Assembly (NCBI RefSeq): GCF_002909235.1 | Contig: NZ_PHQQ01000006.1 | Location: forward strand, 1-64,000 | Length of the DNA: 64,000 nt | Direction of reading: 5' to 3' | Source: Arenibacter catalasegens | GTDB taxonomy: Bacteria; Bacteroidota; Bacteroidia; Flavobacteriales; Flavobacteriaceae | Shown here: positions 1 through 9,159 of the stretch, piece after piece | Position numbering within the stretch: the first letter of the stretch is position 1 | How the letters are laid out: each line of letters begins with the position of its first letter | Made by a program: the position numbers and the translations under genes | Notes under the pieces: model-generated | What the model was told of the DNA's origin: nothing | The model's database searches: none | Seen by the model: only the letters and a program-made list of their open reading frames with translations

Positions 1-125
1 TTGAACTCAAAGGAAATAGTCTTAGAAAAAAACTGTAATATTGTCATGTCTTATCTTTTGTAAACCAAAATAGCAAGAGGGGTCAACATCACTAGAATGG
101 GGGGTCAGTATCTATAGAATATCCA
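1..125. mobile_element. terminal end of an IS21-family-like insertion sequence (partial)
   Basis: Two 20-nt copies of a GGGGTCA-N9-AGAAT-type unit lie in tandem at 79-98 and 101-120, matching at 16 of 20 bases. Multiple short terminal repeats with GGGGTCA cores are typical of IS21-family elements in Bacteroidota. Read from the mobC side, the element would begin TGGATATTC at 125, giving the 5'-TG end expected of IS21. No transposase gene is in the window; istA/istB would lie to the left. The family assignment comes from the repeat pattern only. Confidence 0.5.
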
Positions 126-394
126 ACCAGTTGGTTGATGTTGGTGCCTATCTTGTTAATCTGGTAACTGAGGTTGGAGATGCCATCGGGAATCCGTTTC
201 TCCTTTGTGGTTCTCCCGTTCAAAATCAGCTTTCTCAGGAAGGGGCCGACCGTTCCCCTTTTCTCGAAATCAAGATTGTAGGATTGTAATATGGACTTGA
301 CTTTTTCCAGTTCTACGCCATTGAACCGGAGCGATATGGCATGCATCCTTTTCTTGTCCCCCAATCGTTTTCTACCGCCTTTGTTGCTAGCCAT
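92..394 (-). pseudogene. mobC: truncated MobC-like plasmid/ICE mobilization protein
   Basis: This is a small basic protein starting MASNKGGRKR, with an arginine-rich N-terminus and the ISNLSYQINKIGTNINQLV stretch near its end. That stretch resembles the MobC/BmgB relaxosome accessory proteins of Bacteroidota mobilizable elements, which help the relaxase nick oriT. The native C-terminus is missing: after NQLV the frame runs into the IS21-like end and stops after about nine foreign residues (GYSIDTDPPF). The relaxase gene expected downstream is not in the window. The family call is by recognition of sequence pattern; the truncation is visible directly. Confidence 0.65.
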
Positions 395-1170
395 TTTTTA
401 TCTCGATTTTATCGATTTTCACTTCGCAGAAGTAGGCGGTTTTGCGTTGTGCAAAACATCACTTGCTATCCACCTTCGTGGATAAATATAGTATATAGAT
501 TTTGAATATAACTAACTTATAATCAATTATTTAACTTGTAAAATCATATCAAACCATATAAGGTTATTTGGGTACAAAAACGAAATCTATCTGGTCTTAT
601 ATGGTGTTTAAAAACTAGTAGAAAGACATGGAAATATCCTCTTTTTTGTGGGCAGGGAGAAAAAAGGGCAAGCGGTTTTTTCGCCGCTTGGGCTTTTGCG
701 CGGCTGCGAGGGGGTCGTGCAAAACTGGAACGGAAAGACGACCGAAAGTGGGCGGGCGAAGGTCGTCTGCTCGGGAGGATTGTAGTGGAAGGTTTGTACG
801 ACTTCCGTAGGAGCTTGGGGAAAGTATGCAAGAAAAGCAAGCTGATGAAAGCCAGATTAATATTGACATTTCATTTAGTTATAAGCCAAGATTTTTAATT
901 TTTGGAGTATCTCAAAATAGTCCGGGTTAATGATATCTCAATTTATCAAGCACGTAGGTTGTATTTTAAGGTCGGTTTGGTAGCAATAGTTGAATCAAGT
1001 CTAAATAAGATTATTTAAATTTAAGGAATGGTACCGCACATGAAAGGCGCTGGTTTTTCTACACTTACTTTTCGGTTTATTATTTACGTTTATTTTAAAC
1101 TCTCATTTCAACTCTTATCCCACTACTTTATATATTGTTGAGAGTCTGTATTTTTAATATCGCTGTCTCT
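395..1170. other. 776-bp non-coding stretch with hairpins and a GC-rich block (candidate oriT or structured RNA)
   Basis: No convincing gene is present. Two perfect hairpins sit side by side upstream of mobC: GTTTTGC (439-445) with GCAAAAC (451-457), and TATCCAC (467-473) with GTGGATA (478-484). A 10-bp inverted repeat, ACCATATAAG (553-562) and CTTATATGGT (596-605), follows. From about 640 to 830 base composition turns clearly GC-rich compared with the flanks and contains CAAGCGG/CCGCTTG (669-675, 684-690) and GACGACC/GGTCGTC (737-743, 761-767). Position next to mobC suggests a transfer origin, but no nick site is identifiable by eye. The rest (about 840-1170) is AT-rich and shows nothing recognisable. 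Confidence 0.4.
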
Positions 1171-4100
1171 TCATAAAATATTCTCCCTTAGTAAATATCC
1201 ATGTATAGAACCACGTTCAATCATGAAATCAAGGATTGGAATAACCTTATTTTTCAACCTTATTTCTTCTTTTAATTTTTGCTTATTATTGAAAATAAAC
1301 TTTCTGATAAAATTTTCTAAATAACTTAAAGTGTGCGATTCTAAATCACCAAGTTCAAGTAATCTATTGTTTGATACAATGGTGTAAATCCAATCAATAC
1401 CTTCAGTTTTAAATTCTTTTCCAATTGAATTTAATACTCTAGTTATTGAGTATAATACAGAAGGAATATGACCTATGTCTCTAGATGCATTGGTATAAAG
1501 AGATACGCTGTTATTTTTTAGGCTGTGCCAACTTTCTATTCCATCACTCCACCAACGCCACGCTAATAAGTAATTTATTATGACTTCTTTCAAATGGTAA
1601 CTACGAGGATTGTTACATATTTCTATTATCTTAGGATACAGACTATTCCATACATACCAGAATTGGTCGTATTTAATTAGTTTATTTTCGGCACTTATTA
1701 ATTCACCGATAAAAGATGCTGTTTCTTCTGTTGACTCAAAGGAATCAATAAATGGTTCAAGGTAAATCTCTATTTCACTTATTTCCCTTTGTAAAATAAA
1801 AGAAGCAAATCTTTTGAAAATGTGAATACGTAACAAGTAGATATGAGAATCATCACCTGAATCTTTTTTATAACTTCTTCTGTCCCTTAGTAATTGAGAT
1901 GCTAAAAGTGGTAAAGTGTTTTTATAAATTGCTAAATGAACTTTATCTTTTGTTTTAGAAGGAATCAATTGATAGATTATTTCTAAGTCACGAATATCAA
2001 ATAAACTAATATCCTTGATATCAAAGGATACTTCTGTAAAATTAAAATCCGAAGTTTTTTTATCAAGTTCTTTTAGAATTAAGCTTTTTGAAATTTGCCT
2101 ACCATAACCTTTTTCCTTTCGCTTTTCGGTTATTATTTTTTTATAGATGGGTTTGATTTTAATGTAACCCAATAGTATAGCTTGAGCTTCGTTTGGGTTT
2201 TGTTCCCATAAGTTTGATTCATGAATCGATTCAATCACATAATCACATACTCTTTTATAATTCCCAATAGAAGTTTCATCGAAAAGAGCAAGAAGCATTA
2301 AAGAAGCATAGTCTTCTTTTTCTACGGGGAACTCCTTTATTAATGAAGGTATAGCATGAAAAGAGGCTTCAACTCCATCACTTATCTGATAGCCATAATC
2401 ATCAGAAAATACACCAGACAAGGACGAAAGAATTATTTCTTTACAATAATTTTTATTTTCCTGTGATAACTTATTTTCGTGTTCAATCATTAATTTTGAA
2501 CACACAAAGGCAGGAATAGAATAATCCAATTTTCCCATTGTATTTCGCCCTGATTTCAGTTCTTCAACAAGCTGTTTTGTTTCAGATAAAGCCAAAAGTG
2601 GGTCTTTATCGTATTCTTCAAGTTTTTGATTTTTGTTTTGTTTTTTCCCTCCAATTAAAAAATCTGACCATGATCTTAAAAAGGAATATTTGAAAGTTTC
2701 TTCAAACTGTTTATTGGCCTGTTCACTCTGATTTCTAAGTTCATCTGAAAGTTTAATAGGACTGAATTCTATTAGAAGTTTATTGTCATCTTGTTCTGTT
2801 ATTTTAGGAGTAAGATTTCTTCTATCCATTCTTGCCAATAATATACCCCATGATTTTTCTTCAGATTTGGAATCTGTTGAAATTTTAGATTTATGTTGGT
2901 CAATTATTTCATATATTTTATCGATGAATTCAGAGTTTTGTTCTTCTGTAAATCCTTTTACACCAAAGTATTGATAATTAAAAATTAAAGATTCTAAATT
3001 TGAGCTTCTATGTTCATCATCACAAGTCTTTAGGCGTTCATCTGTATATAAGGTATCCTTTAAAGGGTTTAACCCATAACCAATTGAGACGGTAGATTTT
3101 GCTTGAAATTCACTAGAACATCTAACAGTATCCAAATTAAATAACTCAATTGTTTTGAACAAATTTAAGGCTGTAGCATAAAATTTCTCTGGATTTGCCA
3201 ATACAACACTACAAACTATTGATGTTAGAGAAGTCGATTTCGATTGAACAAGAATTCTAAGCAGAATTGATTCAATTATTTCAGGCTTTGATATTTGAGA
3301 AAATTCTAAAAGAATTTTTTCTAAAGCCATATGCATGGATTGAAGCATATATGGTACAACAGGACTTCCAATTCCACGGTACATTCCCCAAAATGCCCAA
3401 CATGAATATTGTTTAACTTCTATCTCATTTACGTACAATGTAATTTCTTCAACATCTTTTTTACCATAATCAGACTGACGATAATTTTGAACAGCTCTAT
3501 TAGTAAAATTTATTATAAAATCAAGAGTCTCTTTAAAACTATTTTGTAATAACCAAAACGTCGGTGTTTGGTGGGCACTTGCAGGAGAATAATCATGTTT
3601 GTGTTCATCAGCTAAACCGTATCTGTTTTCCATGCTATCCCTTCCGTAGCCAAAACCAAATCCATCATCTTCTTTTTCTCGTTTTTGCCAATACAAATCA
3701 CACAATTGAATTACTGATAATGGAAGGGTTTTTATTACTTCTAATGCAATGTATGGTTTTGCTAATATTTTTGAGCAAAGCCCTTTATAAGGGTCTTTGT
3801 GGTAAGTCCATTTGTTTGTTAAAACCTTGTCAAATATCCCTTTTAATTCTGATTGTATTTCATTTGTCGCGTTGAAAACAACCTTCAGAATCTTCTCTTC
3901 TGCATCGTCATGAATGTAAAAGTTCTCTTCCGTTTCAGTTTGTTGAATTATACCCAATGCCAATAAACCAGAATATCTTGTCGTTCCACCTATTTTTGTA
4001 GAATTGCACCAATCTGTTAGAATAGGCAAGACAAGTTTTAAATTGTTATCGAAAAAATCAGATTTGTATTTGTAAATAAGCACAATAACTTCTCTCCAGC

Positions 4101-5889
4101 CTTTACCTTTGGGTTTTATAATGTCAATGCTTTCAAATGCAGAAATATCTGTACATGCGATTCGTAGTAGAAATAAAATTCTTTTTAATATCTCGAAATC
4201 CTTAGAGATAATTTTTTTTTCAAAAAAATTAAAGAATGTCTCCGAGTAATCAGACAAAAGTACAGACACTAATATTTCATCTTTCCAAAATTGAATAATT
4301 GCATTATCCATAAAAGCCTCTTGAATAAAACTTTCAATCTCTGTACTGTTTTCAGATAATTCATCCGACAACCATAATCTAAATGCTCTTCGAATTGGCA
4401 AAGAGTTTCCTAGTTTATCAAAGAACTGTTTTGTATTGGAATGGTTAGCAAAATAGCGAGAAACAATTTTATCTAAAGCCCATTCCTCATAAATATCATG
4501 GGTAATGAAATATCCATGGTGAGTGTCATCATATCCAAGTATTTCATCCTGTTTTAATTGAAATAATGCCGGTTGCGGCAACTCATCTGTTTCAATATAA
4601 AATCGACCTGTTTCACATCTTTTTTTTGCAATTTCGATAATGCATCTATCCCTTTCGATATGCAAATTATCTTTTTGAAAAAGATTGTTTTGAATTCGCT
4701 TTTTCCAAAGCAAATCAATGAAATTCTTATAATTGCCTTTTCTGTCAATATTCGAGTAATATTGAACATATTCACTTAAATAAAAAAGATTTTTTAATCT
4801 TTCTGAAAATTTGCGATTTTCAGGTAAGGAGAATTTATATTCGTCAGATATTGCCTTTAGTTCACCAATACTAATGAGAGGTATGTCTACAACATCAAAA
4901 GATAATTGGTAATTTTCTTTTACATGAAATGTTAAGTCATTAAGATAAGAATAGCGAGTTGTAAAAATTATATTCCATCCAGATTCTTTTAATTTTTGTA
5001 TGAGAATATTAAGAATATCATTATTCGAAATTTCTGCCAGCTTTTCAGCTGAGTCAATTACAAAAACTTTAATGGGTTCGTGATGGTAAGCCTCGATGAA
5101 TTCTGTAAAAGAGAAATTATGATCGAATTGAAATAAATCATTTATATGATTAACATTGAGTTCTGTTGCCTTAAAAATACATATTGGGATTCTCTGGAAA
5201 TTTAGATTATAAAACTCCTTGAAAATAGCAGTTTTTCCAGAGCCTCCTTCTCCAGAAATAATAATATCCCTTTTCTTTTGAGTAGCGTTATCAATTCCCT
5301 GAATTATATCGCTTCGCTCAACTTTTATCTGTTTCTTTTTGAAAGGAATTTCTGTTTGAATTGCTCTTAAGATACTTCCATTATGCTTTAGAACTTCATC
5401 GAGTAAGTCTCCTTTATTTGGCTCAAGATTGAAAAAAACATCATATATATATTTATTCTCAGACAGAGATAACTGTAACTCAATATGACTTGGAACTCGC
5501 CATTCTATTCCAATTCCAATTGCTTTTGCAGCTTTCTCAATGTCTTTTTGGTATTGTGGCTTTTTCTTAGCTTTTTTTGAACTCTCAGAAAGTTCTTGAT
5601 TTACATAAAGGAAAATTTCATTTAGTAGCCTATTTTTGGATTTTGCCTTTTGAATTGAATCTATAATATCCTCTTTATTTCCTGAGATTGAGGTGGTATA
5701 GTACTTTGCCTGAAAGCCATAATAGACTCCATCCTTTTCAAGAGGTTCTGTTTCAATTCCTGTTTGGTTTTTATATCGAAACAAACCAATTTGATTATTT
5801 AACTCTGCACAGAAAAGTAAATAAGACATTTGTTCAAATGCCCATTGTTCTTGTTTGTCGTATTTTAAATCAAAGTTTTTCCAATTCAT
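1171..5889 (-). CDS. Avs-like STAND NTPase with N-terminal PD-(D/E)xK/Mrr-like domain
   Basis: This 1572-residue protein has three parts. Residues 1-150 carry a restriction-enzyme-like segment with GIETEP (44-49) and the QAK motif (60-62), as in Mrr-type nucleases. Residues about 190-480 are a STAND/NACHT-type P-loop ATPase with Walker A GEGGSGKT (213-220), Walker B VFVIDSAE (275-282) and a TTR sensor (310-312). The remaining roughly 1,050 residues are helical and repeat-like without catalytic motifs. This order (nuclease effector, STAND ATPase, long C-terminal sensor) is that of Avs antiphage proteins, which sense a phage protein and then degrade DNA. Size also fits. The phage target cannot be inferred. 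It stands alone on the minus strand inside a defence-rich island. The architecture is well supported; the precise Avs class is not. Confidence 0.72.
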   Translation of the reverse strand: MNWKNFDLKYDKQEQWAFEQMSYLLFCAELNNQIGLFRYKNQTGIETEPLEKDGVYYGFQAKYYTTSISGNKEDIIDSIQKAKSKNRLLNEIFLYVNQELSESSKKAKKKPQYQKDIEKAAKAIGIGIEWRVPSHIELQLSLSENKYIYDVFFNLEPNKGDLLDEVLKHNGSILRAIQTEIPFKKKQIKVERSDIIQGIDNATQKKRDIIISGEGGSGKTAIFKEFYNLNFQRIPICIFKATELNVNHINDLFQFDHNFSFTEFIEAYHHEPIKVFVIDSAEKLAEISNNDILNILIQKLKESGWNIIFTTRYSYLNDLTFHVKENYQLSFDVVDIPLISIGELKAISDEYKFSLPENRKFSERLKNLFYLSEYVQYYSNIDRKGNYKNFIDLLWKKRIQNNLFQKDNLHIERDRCIIEIAKKRCETGRFYIETDELPQPALFQLKQDEILGYDDTHHGYFITHDIYEEWALDKIVSRYFANHSNTKQFFDKLGNSLPIRRAFRLWLSDELSENSTEIESFIQEAFMDNAIIQFWKDEILVSVLLSDYSETFFNFFEKKIISKDFEILKRILFLLRIACTDISAFESIDIIKPKGKGWREVIVLIYKYKSDFFDNNLKLVLPILTDWCNSTKIGGTTRYSGLLALGIIQQTETEENFYIHDDAEEKILKVVFNATNEIQSELKGIFDKVLTNKWTYHKDPYKGLCSKILAKPYIALEVIKTLPLSVIQLCDLYWQKREKEDDGFGFGYGRDSMENRYGLADEHKHDYSPASAHQTPTFWLLQNSFKETLDFIINFTNRAVQNYRQSDYGKKDVEEITLYVNEIEVKQYSCWAFWGMYRGIGSPVVPYMLQSMHMALEKILLEFSQISKPEIIESILLRILVQSKSTSLTSIVCSVVLANPEKFYATALNLFKTIELFNLDTVRCSSEFQAKSTVSIGYGLNPLKDTLYTDERLKTCDDEHRSSNLESLIFNYQYFGVKGFTEEQNSEFIDKIYEIIDQHKSKISTDSKSEEKSWGILLARMDRRNLTPKITEQDDNKLLIEFSPIKLSDELRNQSEQANKQFEETFKYSFLRSWSDFLIGGKKQNKNQKLEEYDKDPLLALSETKQLVEELKSGRNTMGKLDYSIPAFVCSKLMIEHENKLSQENKNYCKEIILSSLSGVFSDDYGYQISDGVEASFHAIPSLIKEFPVEKEDYASLMLLALFDETSIGNYKRVCDYVIESIHESNLWEQNPNEAQAILLGYIKIKPIYKKIITEKRKEKGYGRQISKSLILKELDKKTSDFNFTEVSFDIKDISLFDIRDLEIIYQLIPSKTKDKVHLAIYKNTLPLLASQLLRDRRSYKKDSGDDSHIYLLRIHIFKRFASFILQREISEIEIYLEPFIDSFESTEETASFIGELISAENKLIKYDQFWYVWNSLYPKIIEICNNPRSYHLKEVIINYLLAWRWWSDGIESWHSLKNNSVSLYTNASRDIGHIPSVLYSITRVLNSIGKEFKTEGIDWIYTIVSNNRLLELGDLESHTLSYLENFIRKFIFNNKQKLKEEIRLKNKVIPILDFMIERGSIHGYLLRENIL

Positions 5890-6059
5890 GTTTCAACTTA
5901 ATTGTCTTTTTACAAAATGTGATACCTTAAAACATATAGGTTTCATCTGATACCGCAAGAATACATGTGCGTTTTCAAAAACCCCCAATTATAGAAAGAC
6001 GAAGTAGTTCGGCTTGAGACTTAATCGGAATTGCAGTTTAGTTTCTTAGATAAATACTT

Positions 6060-7613
6060 TTATGCTAATTTCTTCGCTATTGGCTTACCTTCTAAACCAG
6101 CATTTACAAGGTAAGCCATAAATTCAGCAAAAGGTTCGATATCATTTTCGACACTTGCACTTTCAAGTGCGTTCATATAGTTATCCCTTTCTTCTATAGG
6201 AATTACCGTCCAAGGATAGCCTCCTGAAATAAGCATCGTATTCATTAAAAAACGACCCATACGACCGTTTCCATCCATATAGGGATGTATATACACAAAG
6301 AAAAAATGACCCAACACCGCACGTACGCAAGCCTCTTTTTCAGATGCCAGTAACTCAAAGAGCAAGGGCATCACATCCCGTACCCCGTTGACGTTTATTG
6401 GCGTATGTTTGGATTGGCCAATATAGACTTGGGCATTGCGATACCCTGCCAAGTCCGAAGGTTTTAATATTCCGGTAGTAATGCTGGGGCCAAATAATTC
6501 CCTGTACCAATCGCCATGTTCTTCATCCGTAACTTTACCTGCGTTCTCCCCTTCAAAAATTCGAGATATACTTTTCTTGACTGCATTAAATGCCAACCAA
6601 TAGCCTCTAGCGGCCATGGCATCCTTCTGTTTCAAGTCTTCCTCATTTTCTTCTGGATTCCATTTTCCACTTCTAACGCGTTCGATTAGTTCCGGGGTTA
6701 CCTTGTATTTTTCAATGGATAAAGAATGATAGGCATCGGTTATGTAAATTTCATCGATTGTTTCCATGTATGACTTTAAGTCTTCGGGAATGCCAGGAGC
6801 CTTTGGAAAGGCTGTGATTACAACTTCCCTCATTTCTTGCCACATCAATTTTATTCGATTTACATACGGGGAGCGCTCCCTTGGATCAAATTTAATAGGT
6901 GACGGTTCTTTATACGGATCCGTTTCCCTTACATCATATCCGGCAGCTGTCATCGTTTTAAAAATCTCGTCCGCAATTTTCTCTTGGCCTAAATTTCGAT
7001 ACGCCCCTACTAGTCTTCCGGCAATGGTGGAATGTCCGCCTTCCAGTAAGATAGGTAGCAATTCAGATGCATCCCGTATCATCATAAGGGCGGTTCTTGA
7101 ATCAATGGCCTGTTTCGTGAATATTGAAGGCGTGCTATGCACTATGGAAGAAGCCAGCCCAACGATTCGTATTCCTTCGCGAGTTTCGATTTCCGCTACA
7201 TCTGGCAATGGCGATTTCATAACGAATATCGAAGTGCCAAATAACAATTTTGTAACTGAATTGTTACCCTTGGTTGACCTGATAATCAATTGTCCTGGAA
7301 CAACGTTATTTCCAGCATGGAACATCAAGGATTGTTCCGCTGATATACAGTAGTCCTCCCCGTAACGATCTTGTAAATATCTTGCAGAAAAGCCCCAAAA
7401 AGAGGTAAACCAAGAAGTACTGTCGCCTTGCTGTTCATCATGCGGTGTAGTGATGTACCATCCTTTAACTACTTCCTTAATAAATCCGTTTTTAATCAAT
7501 CTTTCTTTATGAACCCTTGATAGATCATTTGCTTTTATGGCAACGATACCAGAATCCTGAAGTGTCTTTAACCGCTCCAATGATTCCGCTAGTTTTTCTC
7601 CCGGTGTTGCCAT
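6060..7613 (-). CDS. Fic family protein with AbiEi-like N-terminal domain
   Basis: Residues 443-454 (HPYMDGNGRMGR) are the Fic catalytic motif HPFx(D/E)GNGRxxR; the histidine is the base for AMP (or other NMP) transfer to a target hydroxyl. A self-inhibitory-type S-x3-E motif is at S297-E301 (SLSIEK), so the enzyme is probably autoinhibited, although the usual G/N after the Glu is K. The first 200 residues contain a winged-helix segment (KANDLSRVHKERLIKNGFIK) followed by a region resembling AbiEi-type antitoxins, suggesting DNA binding or autoregulation. At 517 residues it is longer than a minimal Fic protein. It is adjacent to the Avs-like gene in the island and reads away from the 24-bp repeat array. 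The target is unknown. Confidence 0.85.
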   Translation of the reverse strand: MATPGEKLAESLERLKTLQDSGIVAIKANDLSRVHKERLIKNGFIKEVVKGWYITTPHDEQQGDSTSWFTSFWGFSARYLQDRYGEDYCISAEQSLMFHAGNNVVPGQLIIRSTKGNNSVTKLLFGTSIFVMKSPLPDVAEIETREGIRIVGLASSIVHSTPSIFTKQAIDSRTALMMIRDASELLPILLEGGHSTIAGRLVGAYRNLGQEKIADEIFKTMTAAGYDVRETDPYKEPSPIKFDPRERSPYVNRIKLMWQEMREVVITAFPKAPGIPEDLKSYMETIDEIYITDAYHSLSIEKYKVTPELIERVRSGKWNPEENEEDLKQKDAMAARGYWLAFNAVKKSISRIFEGENAGKVTDEEHGDWYRELFGPSITTGILKPSDLAGYRNAQVYIGQSKHTPINVNGVRDVMPLLFELLASEKEACVRAVLGHFFFVYIHPYMDGNGRMGRFLMNTMLISGGYPWTVIPIEERDNYMNALESASVENDIEPFAEFMAYLVNAGLEGKPIAKKLA

Positions 7614-7683
7614 TTTTATATTTTAATTTTACAGATATTACCTTTCAATTCTCTAGGCACTTCTTAATTTTAATTTGCACTTC

Positions 7684-7779
7684 AATTATTAATTGATGCT
7701 GTGTCTAAATTATTATTAGAAGTTGTGTGTTAATTATTAATTGAGGTTGTGTTAAAATTATTATTTAATGCTAAATTAG
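7684..7779. repeat. four tandem copies of a 24-bp AT-rich repeat in a divergent intergenic region
   Basis: Copies lie at 7684-7707, 7708-7731, 7732-7755 and 7756-7779. Each begins AATTATTA, and the first three carry a G(C/T)TGTGT core at the same phase; the fourth is degenerate. The array occupies the region between the Fic gene (minus strand) and the PLD gene (plus strand), so it covers both promoters. This is the layout of a repeated operator. Iterons are another possibility, but no replication gene is nearby. Confidence 0.8.
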
Positions 7780-7862
7780 TATATTATAATTGATTGTCAG
7801 ATTATTAATAGTAATATTTTTGAATACCATGCAGAGAACTAACCAACCTAAATAGTAAAAAA

Positions 7863-9062
7863 ATGCAATTTTTAGCAAACATCAATAAGGGAAACAATCA
7901 CTTCATAGCACTCTCCGAGAAGCTAAAGCGGTCAGATGAGGCCTATTTTGCCGTTGCATTCTTAAAAGTCTCAGGTCTGAGTATTTTATCAAACCCCATT
8001 ACTAAATTTCTAAAAGCAGGTGGGAAATTGACCATTGTTGTCGGACAAAATTTTGCTCTAACTGAACCAAAGGCTTTAATGGAATTTCGCAATATGTTCA
8101 AATCATATCCCGAATCAAAAATCTATTTGGCGAAAGCGAATTCAAAAGACTCGGTTTTTCATCCTAAGTTGTATTTATTCAAATCCAAAAGGAGTTGTTC
8201 CATAATTTCGGGTTCTGCGAATATTACCAAAGGTGGGCTTGTAAAAAATAAGGAATCATCCATTAGCATAGATTGTAAAACAAAAGATGATATATGGTTG
8301 GATGCCTTAAGTTATTTCAACTATTTGATTGGGCCTTCAAATGCCGATGAGGCAGACCTACTAGTCATCAAACAATATGAGACATTTTTTGAACAGCAAA
8401 AACAACACAACAAAAAGGCCAAATCAATACCTACCAAAACAAAATCTCAAATTGCGTTTGACTATGTGAACTTGGCAAAACATTTCAAAAAATTTAATAC
8501 TCTAGAGCGGCAAAAAAACTTCAAGGAAAAGCAGACCCATTACAAAGAAGCCAAGAAGGTTTTGAACCAAATTGCGGACAATACCAGTTTGACACAAAAA
8601 CAATTCGAACCGCTCTTGGATTCACTTGTCGGAAGCAAAGAAGTGTATAGTCTTTGGCACTCTGGAAGCCTATTTAGGCTAAGACGAAAAGTTTATCCTC
8701 ATTTTCGGGCGTTTCAAAAACTATTGATCTATATCCGCGACAATAGGAATCAAAATGCGGATATTGTTTTTGATAGGGCGAAAGAAATGGTCGAAAATAT
8801 TAATGGCGCGGCCGTCAATTATGTAACCGAAATTATGATGACTTATAATTCTGTTGAGTTTGCCAATATGAACAGAAATCCAATCACAGTTTTAAAAGAA
8901 GAGGGCGGTGTGAAAATCAAAGCACATTCTTCATCTTACAACGGAGCTGATTATGTCGAGTATTGTGAGCTCATAAAAGAGATTTCTCTAAAGTTGGGTC
9001 TTAAGAATATGCTAGAGGCCGATACTTTTTTTAATGAGATTTATTGGAAGATAAAATATTAA
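7863..9062 (+). CDS. phospholipase D-like nuclease (restriction-enzyme type)
   Basis: The 399-residue protein carries one PLD-type active-site cluster: H100-x-K102 in VFHPKLYLF, then G117-S118-x-N120 in SGSANITKGGL and E131. One HKD-like motif per chain is the arrangement of NgoFVII/BfiI-type and DISARM DrmC-type nucleases, which form their active site from two subunits. Residues 1-90 look like the alpha/beta half-domain of the PLD fold. The rest (about 140-399) is lysine-rich and helical with no motif I recognise. It is the first gene of a five-gene co-directional run and follows the 24-bp repeat array, which is its likely control region. A role in DNA cleavage in defence is inferred from family and context. 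Confidence 0.7.
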   Translation: MQFLANINKGNNHFIALSEKLKRSDEAYFAVAFLKVSGLSILSNPITKFLKAGGKLTIVVGQNFALTEPKALMEFRNMFKSYPESKIYLAKANSKDSVFHPKLYLFKSKRSCSIISGSANITKGGLVKNKESSISIDCKTKDDIWLDALSYFNYLIGPSNADEADLLVIKQYETFFEQQKQHNKKAKSIPTKTKSQIAFDYVNLAKHFKKFNTLERQKNFKEKQTHYKEAKKVLNQIADNTSLTQKQFEPLLDSLVGSKEVYSLWHSGSLFRLRRKVYPHFRAFQKLLIYIRDNRNQNADIVFDRAKEMVENINGAAVNYVTEIMMTYNSVEFANMNRNPITVLKEEGGVKIKAHSSSYNGADYVEYCELIKEISLKLGLKNMLEADTFFNEIYWKIKY

Positions 9063-9159
9063 TGAACCTGATGAAAAGTGTTAAAATGTGTGTTGAGACA
9101 TAAATACTTATTTTACATTCTTATAAATTAGGAAACAATACTACCAAAGATCGTAAAAG

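Noticed and set aside
544-869. Two overlapping minus-strand open frames of 84 and 98 codons in the GC-rich block
   Set aside because: They overlap in different frames, are rich in R, S, P and K with no domain pattern, and follow the GC-rich composition; I consider them non-coding.
7684-7779. CRISPR array
   Set aside because: The 24-bp units are directly adjacent with no spacers, and there are no cas genes in the window.
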